NCBI GenBank assembly: GCA_964482515.1
Contig: CAYZXT010000001.1
Location: forward strand, 1-64,000
Direction: 5' to 3'
Length of the DNA: 64,000 bases
DNA from: CAYZXT01 sp964482515
GTDB lineage: Bacteria; Elusimicrobiota; Elusimicrobia; FEN-1173
The position numbers and the translations under genes are program-made. Under the pieces are notes generated by a model, which saw only the letters and a program-made list of their open reading frames with translations, was not told the origin of the DNA and searched no databases. Below, one piece after another: positions 31,425 to 39,764 of this stretch. Every line of letters starts with the position of its first letter. The stretch's first letter is position 1.

Positions 31425-32696
31425 ATGTCCGTCACCATCGCCATCTTCTGCGTCGGTCTGTTGATGTTTCTTTCCCATCTTTTTTCAGGACTCTTTGAGA
31501 GGACCCGGATCCCGGACGTCCTTCCTCTGGTCGCGCTCGGTGTCCTAGCCGGTCCGGTCTTCCATCTCGTCCGCCCTGAGCATCTGGGCAAAGTCGGCAA
31601 CGTCTTCGCCGTCGTCACCCTGGTTCTGATCCTCTTCCAGGGGGGGATGGATTTGAATTTCACGGCGCTCAGGCATTCCCTGGTTCGCGGGACGTGGCTG
31701 ACGATCCTGAATTTCGCGGCGACCATGGCGGTCCTCTCGGTGCTCGGCCGGTTCGTTTTCCAGTTCTCGTGGATCGAGGGAATGATGCTGGGCGCGATCC
31801 TGGGCGGAACCTCCTCCGCGGTGGTGATGCCCATGGTGGCGCGGCTGCCTTTGCAGGAGAAGGGCCGCGTGGTGCTGATCCTCGAATCGACCTTCAGCGA
31901 CGTGCTCTGCATCGTGGGGACCATCGCCCTGCTGCAGGTCTTCCGCGTTAAAGAGGCTGTTTTCAGTTACGGCGCGATGGCGGGGCAGGTGGCGGCGTCT
32001 TTCGTTCTGGCGGCGCTGCTGGGGGCGGCTGGCGCGTATCTATGGGCGAACCTGTTGGGGAAAGTGCACCGCCTCAAGAACAGCGCCTTTCTGACCCCGG
32101 CTTTCGTTTTCATGGTTTACGGCATCACGGAAATGGTGGGTTGGAGCGGCGGCATCGCGGCGCTTTCTTTCGGCGTTTTCTTGGGCAACATCGCGAACCT
32201 GCCGGAATTGAAAAAACTGAAATTCCTTCGCCCGATCCAGCCGGACCAGATTGAAAAGATTTTTTTCGGAGAGATCGTTTTCATGCTTAAGACGTTTTTC
32301 TTCCTCTATATCGGCGTTTCGGTCCAGTTGGACAATCCTTGGCTCGTGGGCGCGGGGTTCATGGTGGTCGTGGTCGTGCTCTTGATTCGAATCCCCGTGG
32401 TAAGGCTCTCCCTCGACAAGACGTTCACGCGCTTCGATGCTTCCATCGCCTCCATCATGGTTCCCAAGGGGCTGGCCGCGGCGGTGCTGGCGTCTCTGCC
32501 CCTTCAGGCGGGCGCCCTGATGGGAAACGCGATCCAAGGGATCGTCTACGCCACGGTCCTGCTCAGCATCATCGCGGTCTCGATCATGAGCCTGTTGATA
32601 GAGCGGAAGCTCCTGCAGTCAAGGTATGACAGGTTGTTCGCCGGATATCCGGAGAACGTATCGGCCCCGGAGACGTCTCCGGCAACGGTTGTTTAA
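31425..32696 (+). CDS. Cation:proton antiporter (CPA family)
   Basis: 423 residues with about 11-13 hydrophobic helices. The sequence matches the Na+/H+ exchanger domain: LPLVALGVLAGPVFHL, then ILFQGGMDLNF, GAILGGTSSAVVMPMVARL (unwound-helix region), LESTFSDVLCIVGT with the ion-binding Asp in a TFSD context, and IPVVRLSL near the C-terminus. It exchanges Na+ or K+ for H+ across the inner membrane; ion preference cannot be read. The short cytoplasmic tail lacks TrkA/RCK domains. It starts 11 bases after the acetyltransferase gene. Confidence 0.88.
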   Translation: MSVTIAIFCVGLLMFLSHLFSGLFERTRIPDVLPLVALGVLAGPVFHLVRPEHLGKVGNVFAVVTLVLILFQGGMDLNFTALRHSLVRGTWLTILNFAATMAVLSVLGRFVFQFSWIEGMMLGAILGGTSSAVVMPMVARLPLQEKGRVVLILESTFSDVLCIVGTIALLQVFRVKEAVFSYGAMAGQVAASFVLAALLGAAGAYLWANLLGKVHRLKNSAFLTPAFVFMVYGITEMVGWSGGIAALSFGVFLGNIANLPELKKLKFLRPIQPDQIEKIFFGEIVFMLKTFFFLYIGVSVQLDNPWLVGAGFMVVVVVLLIRIPVVRLSLDKTFTRFDASIASIMVPKGLAAAVLASLPLQAGALMGNAIQGIVYATVLLSIIAVSIMSLLIERKLLQSRYDRLFAGYPENVSAPETSPATVV

Positions 32697-32708
32697 CAGA
32701 GAGAAAAA

Positions 32709-33689
32709 ATGAGCATCGAAGTTTCCGTCATCGTCCCCACGCATAACTGCGCCAGATTCCTGCCCGAGTCTCTTGATTCGATCCTAAGCCAGGGCGTCGA
32801 CGATATGGAACTAATCCTGGTGGACGACGGGTCCGTGGACGAAACGCCGCGCCTGGCGGAGGACTACGTCAGAAAATACGGGCCCGATAAAATCATCTAT
32901 GTCCGGCAGGCTAAAAGGGGTCCGGCCGCGGCGCGCAATGCCGGGGTTCGCCGGGCCCGCGGAAAGCTCATCGCCTTCAACGATGCCGACGATATCTGGG
33001 TCCCGGGCTCCCTGAAGAAGCGGCTTGAATACTTGGCCGTGCATCCGGGCACGGCCATGGTTTGCGCGGACGGAACCAACATGGACGTCGAGATGAAGAA
33101 CGTCATCGACAAATCCTATTTCCGGTCGCGCAGGCCCTACGACGCCTTCTCGGCGGGCGGCTACGTTTTCGACGATCTTTTCAATTACATCCTGGACATC
33201 GCGCTCGTGCTCACGCCCACGGTCGTGCTGCGGCGCGAGTGCCTGGACGAGGTGGGAATATTCGATGAGTCGCTTCCGGTGGGGGAAGACAAGGAATTGT
33301 GGTTCAGGATCGGCCGGAAGTATCATATCGCGGCCATTCCCGAGGTCATGCTCCACCGCCGGATCCACGCCGGCAACATCAGCCACGGCGAGATGGTCCG
33401 CCGCGTGTCGTATACGTTGATCGCGGATAAGATCTACCGCCACGACCCCGCGTATTATCAGGCTCACCGGGCCCAGTTCGACCGGTGGCTGGCCACGATG
33501 CACCACGAGCTGGGCTATTTTCTGTTTCAAAAGGGCGAATACTTCCACGCCGCCGCCGAACAGATGGCGAGCCTTCGAAAGCAGTTCAGGCTGAAGAGTC
33601 TTTTCGATTTAGGCGCCTCCCTCTTCGCCGGGTTCGTGGGCAAAAGGCTGTTTGATTTTTTTCGATCGATCAAACACCATTGTTTTTAA
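32709..33689 (+). CDS. Family 2 glycosyltransferase
   Basis: 326 residues. The GT-A fold begins VSVIVPTHNCARFLPESLDSIL. The nucleotide-sugar site has LVDDGSVDET and the metal-binding DxD-like motif is FNDADDIW. The catalytic region contains EDKELWFRIG. The C-terminal 70 residues include a helix (LFDLGASLFAGFVGKRLF) that may touch the membrane. It transfers a sugar from a nucleotide donor to an unknown acceptor, probably in envelope glycan synthesis. AGAGAAAAA precedes the ATG, and the gap to the antiporter gene is 12 bases. Confidence 0.88.
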   Translation: MSIEVSVIVPTHNCARFLPESLDSILSQGVDDMELILVDDGSVDETPRLAEDYVRKYGPDKIIYVRQAKRGPAAARNAGVRRARGKLIAFNDADDIWVPGSLKKRLEYLAVHPGTAMVCADGTNMDVEMKNVIDKSYFRSRRPYDAFSAGGYVFDDLFNYILDIALVLTPTVVLRRECLDEVGIFDESLPVGEDKELWFRIGRKYHIAAIPEVMLHRRIHAGNISHGEMVRRVSYTLIADKIYRHDPAYYQAHRAQFDRWLATMHHELGYFLFQKGEYFHAAAEQMASLRKQFRLKSLFDLGASLFAGFVGKRLFDFFRSIKHHCF

Positions 33690-33749
33690 ACCATTCGCCG
33701 CGGTATTTTTTTGTAATCTGTCTCCGCTGACTTCACATACGAGGGGAAT

Positions 33750-35261
33750 ATGATCAACCGCCGCCTGCCTGACTTTTTCTACAACTGGATATCCGCCGCC
33801 GGAGCGCTCCTTTCCATCGTTTCCTTCAGCATCATCGTCGCCCTCCTCCTGATCGACATCGTGGTCCACGGAAGCACCCTTTACCTCGGCCTCATCACTT
33901 ATTGCATCATGCCGGTCTTCCTGGTCCTCGGCCTTCTGCTCATCGCCGGAGGGGTTTTTTGGGAGCGACGCCGGCTGGCCCAGGGCAAAGGGCCTTCCAT
34001 CTTCCCGCGCGTCATCACCATCAACCTGCTGGATCCCAGGCAGCGCAACGCGGCCGTGGTCTTCTTCGTCGTATCGGGGATATTCCTGATGGCCACCACC
34101 GTCGGGACCTACAAGGCCTATCAGGTGACCGAGTCGGTCGCTTTCTGCGGCACCCTCTGCCACAGCGTGATGAAGCCGGAATACACGGCGTTCCAGCAAT
34201 CGCCCCACGCCCGGACCTCCTGCGTGGCCTGCCACATCGGGCCGGGCGCGGACTGGTTCGTGAAGTCCAAGATGAGCGGCCTCTACCAGGTCTATTCCGT
34301 CATGTTCAATAAGTATTCTCGGCCCATCCCGACGCCCGTGAAGAACCTTCGCCCCGCGCGGGAAACCTGCCTGCAGTGCCATTGGCCGGAGAAGTTCTTC
34401 GGCGCGCGCAAGAACGATTACCCGCATTTCCTGTCGGACGAAAACAACACGCCCTATCCCATTTCCATGCTCCTCAAGATCGGCGGCGGGGGGAACGCCC
34501 ACGGCCCGGCCGAAGGCATTCATTGGCACATGGCGATTTCAAACAAGGTGGAATACATCGCTCGCGACGAGGCCCGGCAGGACATCGCCTGGGTGCGCGT
34601 GACGCACAAGGACGGGACGGTGGACGAATACAGCGACCCGTCTAATCCGCCGTCGCCCGAGTTGAAGGCTCAGTCGGAGGTCCGCACGATGGATTGCATC
34701 GACTGCCACAACAGGCCCAGCCACAACTACCGATCGCCCCTGCGCACCGTGAACGAGGCCATGTCCACGGGCGCGATTTCGCCCTCGCTCCCGTTCGTCA
34801 AGCGCGAGGCGGTGAAGGCCTTGGACTCGGAATATCCGGACACGCCCACGGCGTTGAAGGAGATCAAAAACAAGCTTGAGAATTTTTACGCGGACAACTA
34901 TCCCGGCGTGATGGCGGAACGGAAAGCCGACGTCGACGCCGCGGTCGCGGCCGTGGGCCGGATCTATTCGCAGAATATCTTCCCCGAAATGAAAGTGACC
35001 TGGCGGAAGTATCCGGACAACATCGGCCATTTCCAATATAACGGCTGCTTCCGCTGCCACGGCGGCCCGCTGGCGACCTCGTCCGGAAAGACCATCACCA
35101 ACGATTGCAACGTCTGCCACACGCTTCTCAGCCAGGGGACAGGTTCTTCGGCGGGGATGGCGGTGTCCGGTTTGACGTTCCAGCATCCTGTTGAAATCGG
35201 CGGCGCGGAGTTGGCGGGCAACTGCGCCATGTGCCACAGCGGCGGCGCAGAACTGTATTAG
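33750..35261 (+). CDS. Membrane-anchored multiheme cytochrome c (NapC/NirT-like N-terminus)
   Basis: 503 residues. Three membrane helices lie within 1-125 (the last near VVFFVVSGIFLMATTVGTYK). The periplasmic part holds seven heme motifs. Six are CxxCH (CVACH, CLQCH, CIDCH, CFRCH, CNVCH, CAMCH). The first is CGTLCH, a C-x3-CH variant. The FCGTLCHSVMKPEYTAF and SPHARTSCVACHIGPGA context is that of a NapC/NirT-related quinol-oxidising cytochrome family. It probably passes electrons from the quinol pool to periplasmic acceptors. No terminal reductase is adjacent. CcsB at 53655 would attach the hemes. Confidence 0.9.
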   Translation: MINRRLPDFFYNWISAAGALLSIVSFSIIVALLLIDIVVHGSTLYLGLITYCIMPVFLVLGLLLIAGGVFWERRRLAQGKGPSIFPRVITINLLDPRQRNAAVVFFVVSGIFLMATTVGTYKAYQVTESVAFCGTLCHSVMKPEYTAFQQSPHARTSCVACHIGPGADWFVKSKMSGLYQVYSVMFNKYSRPIPTPVKNLRPARETCLQCHWPEKFFGARKNDYPHFLSDENNTPYPISMLLKIGGGGNAHGPAEGIHWHMAISNKVEYIARDEARQDIAWVRVTHKDGTVDEYSDPSNPPSPELKAQSEVRTMDCIDCHNRPSHNYRSPLRTVNEAMSTGAISPSLPFVKREAVKALDSEYPDTPTALKEIKNKLENFYADNYPGVMAERKADVDAAVAAVGRIYSQNIFPEMKVTWRKYPDNIGHFQYNGCFRCHGGPLATSSGKTITNDCNVCHTLLSQGTGSSAGMAVSGLTFQHPVEIGGAELAGNCAMCHSGGAELY

Positions 35262-35274
35262 AATAGAGGGACAA

Positions 35275-35856
35275 ATGAAGCGCGTGTGCATTTTCTGCGG
35301 GGCGAACAAGGGCAACATCCCAGCCTATGCCGAGTCCGTCCGGAAGCTTGGAAAGACCCTGGCGAAGCGGAAGATCGGCTTGGTTTACGGCGGAGGGAAC
35401 ATCGGCCTGATGGGTCTGCTGGCCGACACGGTCATGGCCGCGGGTGGCGAAGCCTTCGGCGTGATCCCGCGGTTCATGAAGAAGCAGGAAGTTGCCCACG
35501 AAGGGCTCACCCAGCTGTTCGTCGTCGGATCCATGCATCAGCGCAAGTCCAAAATGGAGGAGCTTTCGGACGGGTTCATCGCGCTGCCCGGCGGCATCGG
35601 GACCCTGGAGGAATTTTTCGAGGTTTGGAGCTGGGCCCAGCTCGGGATCCACGTGAAGCCTTTCGGAATTTTGAACGTGGCGGGCTACTTCAACCCCCTG
35701 ATCGCCATGATGGACCATATCGTGTCGCAGGGTTTCATGAAGCCTAAGCACCGCGCCATGGTGTTCGTGGATTCGGATCTGGACGCTTTGCTGGACAAGA
35801 TGGACGCCTATCGCCCGGCGAAGCAAACGTCGTGGATGGACTTGAAAAAAACCTGA
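35275..35856 (+). CDS. LOG-family protein (TIGR00730)
   Basis: 193 residues with the Rossmann fold of the Lonely Guy/lysine decarboxylase-like family. GGGNIGLMG and the catalytic PGGIGTLEEFFEVWSW are complete. Family members hydrolyse nucleoside 5'-monophosphates, including cytokinin ribotides, to base plus ribose 5-phosphate; the true bacterial substrate is often unknown. Start 35275 is preferred (MKRVCIFCGANKGNIP), since the extension to 35191 only overlaps the cytochrome gene. It is the first of four small genes that continue with 35868, 36183 and 36741. Confidence 0.88.
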   Translation: MKRVCIFCGANKGNIPAYAESVRKLGKTLAKRKIGLVYGGGNIGLMGLLADTVMAAGGEAFGVIPRFMKKQEVAHEGLTQLFVVGSMHQRKSKMEELSDGFIALPGGIGTLEEFFEVWSWAQLGIHVKPFGILNVAGYFNPLIAMMDHIVSQGFMKPKHRAMVFVDSDLDALLDKMDAYRPAKQTSWMDLKKT

Positions 35857-35867
35857 GGAGAACTCCC

Positions 35868-36173
35868 ATGGTAACCGCATTGATTTTGTTGACGGTGCAA
35901 AGAGACAAAGTGAACGAAACGGCCGAGACGCTTGCCGACATGAACGGCATCACAGAGGTTTATTCCGTGGCGGGCGAGTACGACCTGGTCGCCGTCGTGC
36001 GGGCCAAGGACAACGAAGCGCTGGCTGAGATCGTGACGAACCGCTTGTTGAAGGTCGGCGGCATTGTCAAATCGGAGACCCTGATCGCGTTCCGGGCCTA
36101 CTCGCGCCACGACCTCGATCGCATGTTCTCCGTTGGATTGGAAAATCCCGCGTCCGGACGCGAGTTCCGCTGA
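35868..36173 (+). CDS. Stand-alone AsnC/Lrp ligand-binding (RAM) domain protein
   Basis: 101 residues covering only the AsnC/Lrp C-terminal RAM domain (VTALILLTVQRDKVNETAET, then YSVAGEYDLVAVVRAKD and TLIAFRAYSRHDL). No helix-turn-helix is present and none is encoded upstream. Start 35868 has GAGGAG upstream. Such free domains (Rv1109/SraC type) bind small effectors such as amino acids and form dimers or higher rings. The gene lies 11 bases after the LOG-family gene and 9 bases before the CarD-like gene, so they form one operon. Confidence 0.85.
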   Translation: MVTALILLTVQRDKVNETAETLADMNGITEVYSVAGEYDLVAVVRAKDNEALAEIVTNRLLKVGGIVKSETLIAFRAYSRHDLDRMFSVGLENPASGREFR

Positions 36174-36182
36174 GGGGGCGCC

Positions 36183-36728
36183 ATGAAGATCCAGGAAATC
36201 AACGTCGGCATGAAAGTGGAGCACCCCCACCACGGCATGGGGATCGTCAAGCGCATATCGGAGCACACGGTGGACGTCGATTTTAGCGGCGAGATGCGGA
36301 CGGTCGACCCCGTTACGGGCGGACTGGAGCCGTTCCATCCCAAGGCCGTCATCCAGGGGCTGGACGTGCCGCTGGCCCAGCTCGTCACCCAGACCGTCCA
36401 GGCGACGCTCCGCGAGATGGGCGTGGAAAAGAAGGAATCCGTCGTGAAGGAACTGGGGCCGCGCTGGAACGGCGGGACCATGATCTTGAAACCGGCGGAT
36501 CCGTCGAACCAGCCCAAGGAAGTGCCGCTGGAGGCTTTTTTTCATAAGATCGTGATGATGCGGAACAACCTCCGCGTCCTGGAGCAGAAGATCAATGCGC
36601 ACGCCGGCCTGTCCGACGGAGACAAGGTGGAGATCCAGCAGTACATTTCGCGCTGCTACGGGTCAATGACGACGTTCAATATTTTGTTCAAGGACAAAGA
36701 GGACCAGTTCAGCTCCAAAGACGCGTGA
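36183..36728 (+). CDS. Conserved protein with CarD-like N-terminal motif
   Basis: 181 residues, function unknown. Residues 8-45 (VGMKVEHPHHGMGIVKRIS, then VDVDFSGEMRTV) have the small beta-barrel pattern found in CarD/TRCF and related DUF3553 proteins, which bind RNA polymerase or nucleic acid. Residues 55-180 are predominantly helical with WNGGTMILKP and FHKIVMMRNNLRVLEQKI in the middle. GAGGGGG precedes the ATG closely. The protein resembles uncharacterised conserved proteins of several phyla, but I cannot name a family. Its neighbours are a RAM protein and a DUF493-like protein, suggesting a regulatory set. Confidence 0.75.
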   Translation: MKIQEINVGMKVEHPHHGMGIVKRISEHTVDVDFSGEMRTVDPVTGGLEPFHPKAVIQGLDVPLAQLVTQTVQATLREMGVEKKESVVKELGPRWNGGTMILKPADPSNQPKEVPLEAFFHKIVMMRNNLRVLEQKINAHAGLSDGDKVEIQQYISRCYGSMTTFNILFKDKEDQFSSKDA

Positions 36729-36740
36729 GGGTTTCAGTGT

Positions 36741-37007
36741 ATGGATGAAGACTCCCTTAATTCCCTGCGCGTCCGCCTCGATGAAAACCTCGCCTGGCCG
36801 TGCCTCTATACGTTCAAGTTTATCGTGCCCGCCGTCCACGTGCACCGGGCCGAAGCGCTTTTTCCGGAAGGGCACTCGATCCAGCGCCGCCCTTCGAAAA
36901 ACGGAAAATACATCGGCCTCACCGTGGACATGATGATGCTCGGCAGCGCCGACGTCATCGCCCTCTACAGGAAAGCGTCCGCGATCGCCGGCATCATCTG
37001 CCTTTAG
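36741..37007 (+). CDS. DUF493/YbeD-like small protein
   Basis: 88 residues. The layout is that of the DUF493 (YbeD) fold: a Pro-rich entry PCLYTFKFIVPA, then SIQRRPSKNGKYIGLTVDMMM, then a helix DVIALYRKASAIAGIICL. YbeD-type proteins are small regulators with an ACT-like ferredoxin fold; in some species they sit next to lipoate genes. No lipoate gene is here. The gene is 12 bases after the CarD-like gene and ends just before the inverted repeat at 37031, which could terminate the operon. Confidence 0.75.
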   Translation: MDEDSLNSLRVRLDENLAWPCLYTFKFIVPAVHVHRAEALFPEGHSIQRRPSKNGKYIGLTVDMMMLGSADVIALYRKASAIAGIICL

Positions 37008-37030
37008 GGTCCGGTCCCGCCCGACGGCGC

Positions 37031-37055
37031 ATTCCCGACAATTCGTGTCGGGAAT
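37031..37055 (+). terminator. Perfect inverted repeat; terminator or operator
   Basis: ATTCCCGACA (37031-37040) pairs with TGTCGGGAAT (37046-37055) around ATTCG, a 10-pair stem. ATTTATG follows, so the T run is short and a terminator is only probable. It covers the -35 region of the ispH promoter (-10 at 37064-37069), so an operator for ispH is an equal possibility. Confidence 0.5.
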
Positions 37056-37060
37056 ATTTA

Positions 37061-37069
37061 TGCTAAAAT
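37061..37069 (+). promoter_or_regulatory. Extended -10 promoter of ispH (near-leaderless)
   Basis: TGCTAAAAT is an extended -10 nine bases before the ATG at 37079. The start point would be 2-3 bases upstream of the start codon, leaving no ribosome-binding site. Confidence 0.55.
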
Positions 37070-37078
37070 CTCCTTCCT

Positions 37079-38017
37079 ATGCGAGTCCTGTTAGCCAACC
37101 CCCGCGGTTTCTGCGCCGGCGTCGTCCGCGCCATCGACATCGTCAACATCGCCCTGGAGCGTTTTTCCGCGCCGATCTTCGTGCGCAAGGAGATCGTGCA
37201 CAACAAGGCCGTGGTGGACGACTTCAAGGCCCGCGGCGTCGTGTTCATCGAATCCTTGGACCAGGCGCCGGAAGGCGGCTTGGCGATCTTCAGCGCCCAC
37301 GGCGTTTCGCCGGAGGTGCGGGAGAAGGCCCGGCGCCGCGGCCTGCGGGTCATCGACGCCACCTGTCCCCTCGTCACAAAAGTCCACTTAGAAGTGCACA
37401 GTTTTTTGAAAGGCGGCCATTCGCTTCTCCTGATCGGGCATAAAGAACACGACGAGGTTGTGGGCACCATGGGAGAGGCGCCGGGAAAGATTCAATTGGT
37501 GGAGACGGTGGAGGATGTGGCCAAGGTGTCTGTGCCCGACCCCGAGCGCGTCATGATCCTCACTCAAACCACGCTGAGCCTGGATGAAACCCGCGACATA
37601 ATGTCGGCCATCCGGAAAAGATTTCCGTCGGCGAAAACGCCGCCCAAGGACGATATCTGCTACGCCACCCAGAACCGGCAGGACGCGGTGAAGGAGCTGG
37701 TGAAGCGGGGGATCCAGGTCCTGCTGGTCGTGGGTTCCAAGAACAGCTCCAATTCCCAGCGCCTGGTGGACGTCGCCGCGCAGGCGGGCAGCAGCGCCTA
37801 CCTCATCGATAACGCGAGTGAAATCAAGGACGAATGGCTGGCGGGCGCGGGCCTCGTGGGCGTGACGGCGGGCGCCTCCGCCCCCGAGCACCTGGTGAAC
37901 GACGTCCTAGGCTTTTTGGTGAACAAGTTCAAGGCCGTGGTTGAGGAAGTCCAGGTCCGCGAAGAGAACGTCCATTTTTCCCTGCCGAAAGAGTTGACCG
38001 TCCCCGCCGCGAAATAA
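37079..38017 (+). CDS. ispH: 4-hydroxy-3-methylbut-2-enyl diphosphate reductase
   Basis: Last enzyme of the MEP pathway, making IPP and DMAPP with a [4Fe-4S] cluster. The three cluster cysteines are C12 in NPRGFCAGV, the Cys in DATCPLVTKVH and the Cys in DDICYATQNRQ. Family motifs IVHNKAVV, FSAHGVSPEV and VVGSKNSSNSQRL are present. It has 312 residues, the normal length. No other isoprenoid gene is in the window. The start ATG lies just after a -10 element, implying leaderless translation. Confidence 0.97.
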   Translation: MRVLLANPRGFCAGVVRAIDIVNIALERFSAPIFVRKEIVHNKAVVDDFKARGVVFIESLDQAPEGGLAIFSAHGVSPEVREKARRRGLRVIDATCPLVTKVHLEVHSFLKGGHSLLLIGHKEHDEVVGTMGEAPGKIQLVETVEDVAKVSVPDPERVMILTQTTLSLDETRDIMSAIRKRFPSAKTPPKDDICYATQNRQDAVKELVKRGIQVLLVVGSKNSSNSQRLVDVAAQAGSSAYLIDNASEIKDEWLAGAGLVGVTAGASAPEHLVNDVLGFLVNKFKAVVEEVQVREENVHFSLPKELTVPAAK

Positions 38018-38020
38018 TCC

Positions 38021-38779
38021 ATGCCGAACAGCCATCAATCCCCGTTCGTCGCCGTTTTCCGCCACGTCCCCCATGAAACCCTTGGAAACCTGGAGCCGGC
38101 CCTTCGCCGGCGGAACTTGATCGTCCGCGACGTCGAATGCTGGCGCGAAGGCGTCGATTTCCCGGACGCAGGCGACGTTGGCTCCCTCATCGTGATGGGC
38201 GGACCCATGGGCGTTTACGAACAATCCAAATACCCGTTTTTGACCCGCGAGCTTGAGTTCATCAAGGAGGCGGTCCGTGCCGACAAACCGGTCCTGGGGA
38301 TTTGTTTGGGCTCGCAACTCATCGCCGGCGCTCTGGGAAGCCGCGTCTACCCGAACGGTGAAAAAGAAATCGGCTGGTATCCGCTGGAGGGGAACGCGGA
38401 CGCGAAGCGGGATTTTCTGTTCTCGGATTGGCCCGCGCAATCGTCAATATTTCAATGGCACGGCGATACCTTCGACCTTCCGGCGGGCGCCGTCCGGCTT
38501 TTCTCGTCGCCGCTGTGCCTCAACCAGGCGTTCCGTTACGGAAAAAACGTTTACGGCCTGCAGTTCCATCCCGAAGTCGACGCGGCCATGATCGCCGACT
38601 GGCTGCATCAGCCGGACGCGGACCGGGAGCTGGAACCCTTCGGCGCGGGCAAACGGGAACAAATCAAGAAGGACACGCGCCGGAACATCGACGGCCTTTC
38701 GCAGCGGGCCGCGGGGGTTTTCGACCGCTTCGCCCGGTTATGTTCCGGCGATGCCCTTGTGACGTCCGGGCCCTTTTGA
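38021..38779 (+). CDS. Type 1 glutamine amidotransferase
   Basis: 252 residues. The class I amidotransferase triad is visible: Cys in VLGICLGSQLIAGALG, and His and Glu in GLQFHPEVD. The GMP-synthase-like layout (IVMGGPMGVYEQSKYPFL, then FQWHGDTFDLP) is typical of free-standing GuaA-like amidotransferases whose acceptor is unknown; some are gamma-glutamyl peptide hydrolases. It starts 3 bases after the ispH stop and may be cotranscribed, but no functional link to isoprenoids is apparent. Confidence 0.88.
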   Translation: MPNSHQSPFVAVFRHVPHETLGNLEPALRRRNLIVRDVECWREGVDFPDAGDVGSLIVMGGPMGVYEQSKYPFLTRELEFIKEAVRADKPVLGICLGSQLIAGALGSRVYPNGEKEIGWYPLEGNADAKRDFLFSDWPAQSSIFQWHGDTFDLPAGAVRLFSSPLCLNQAFRYGKNVYGLQFHPEVDAAMIADWLHQPDADRELEPFGAGKREQIKKDTRRNIDGLSQRAAGVFDRFARLCSGDALVTSGPF

Positions 38780-38795
38780 TAGGCTTGTCTCCGCC

Positions 38796-39764
38796 GTGAC
38801 ACCAAGCGCTTCCACTTCCGAATACTCCTCCGCCGAAAAGAAAACCGACCGGCGCTACGAGATCAGCCAGATTTTCATGCTGCTGGGTTTGGGCGGCCTG
38901 CTGTTTTCCGGTCTCATGGCTGTGCGCGGGCGCGAACCCTTCGCCACTTGGTTCTATTCCTTCGCCTGGTGGAGCTACATACTCTTTGTCGACGGCTGGG
39001 TCTACCGGCACCGCAAGGAATCCCTCATACTTTCTTTTCCGGGGCGTTTCTTATTCCTCGCCGGCTGGTCCATCGTATTGTGGCTGTGCTTCGAGCTGAT
39101 CAATTTCCGCCTGGACAACTGGTCCTACTGGAGCGTTCCGGCGGACCGGATGACGCGTTGGATCGGCTATCTGGTCGCCTACGCCACGGTGGTCCCCGGA
39201 ATCCTGGAGACCGCGGACCTCATCGACAGCGCGGGTTTCGTCAAGGACATCAAAGTCCGTCCCCTGGGGTTCAAGCGCCGGGTCGGGCCCTATTTCTTCG
39301 CCGCCGGCATCGTCATGTTGATCCTGCCCGCCCTCTTTCCGAAATATTTTTTCCCTTTGATATGGGGCAGCTTAATCTTCCTTTTGGAGCCGGTAAGCGA
39401 GCGGCTGGGCGTGTCTTCGCTCTTGTCGGATTTGCGTTTGGGGCAGGTGAAGCGGTTCGTGACGCTGCTTTTGGCGGGGCTATTTTGCGGCATCCTGTGG
39501 GAATGGTGGAACTCCATCGCCTTGGCGCGTTGGACCTATTCCATCCCCTTCGCGGGAGAGTGGAAGATTTTCGAGATGCCTGTCCTCGGCTTCCTGGGTT
39601 TTCCGCCCTTCGCCGTGGAGGTTTTTTGCGCGACGGCGCTCGCCACGCATTTTTGGGACAAATCGTCTAAGCCCGTCCGGGTCTTGCTGGGGGCGGCGGG
39701 ACTCATCTTTGCGCTGGGCATGTGCTGGGCCCTGGATCGCTGGACAGTGAGGGCGTTTCAATGA
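38796..39764 (+). CDS. Polytopic inner-membrane protein of unknown function
   Basis: 322 residues with 8-9 hydrophobic helices. The N-terminus MTPSASTSEYSSAEKKTDRR is polar and cytoplasmic. Helical phrases such as IFMLLGLGGLLFSGLMAV and FLFLAGWSIVLWLCFELI are clear. Trp is unusually frequent (EWWNSIALARWTY). No catalytic motif or family is recognised. The start is GTG 38796 without a clear ribosome site, so the true start may lie further in. Its stop overlaps the epimerase gene as ATGA, so it may take part in glycan or nucleotide-sugar processes. Confidence 0.75.
   Translation: MTPSASTSEYSSAEKKTDRRYEISQIFMLLGLGGLLFSGLMAVRGREPFATWFYSFAWWSYILFVDGWVYRHRKESLILSFPGRFLFLAGWSIVLWLCFELINFRLDNWSYWSVPADRMTRWIGYLVAYATVVPGILETADLIDSAGFVKDIKVRPLGFKRRVGPYFFAAGIVMLILPALFPKYFFPLIWGSLIFLLEPVSERLGVSSLLSDLRLGQVKRFVTLLLAGLFCGILWEWWNSIALARWTYSIPFAGEWKIFEMPVLGFLGFPPFAVEVFCATALATHFWDKSSKPVRVLLGAAGLIFALGMCWALDRWTVRAFQ

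Noticed and set aside
33690..33749. A terminator at the T run after the glycosyltransferase gene
   Set aside because: The seven T residues are not preceded by a convincing hairpin; only the short palindrome CCGCGG is visible.
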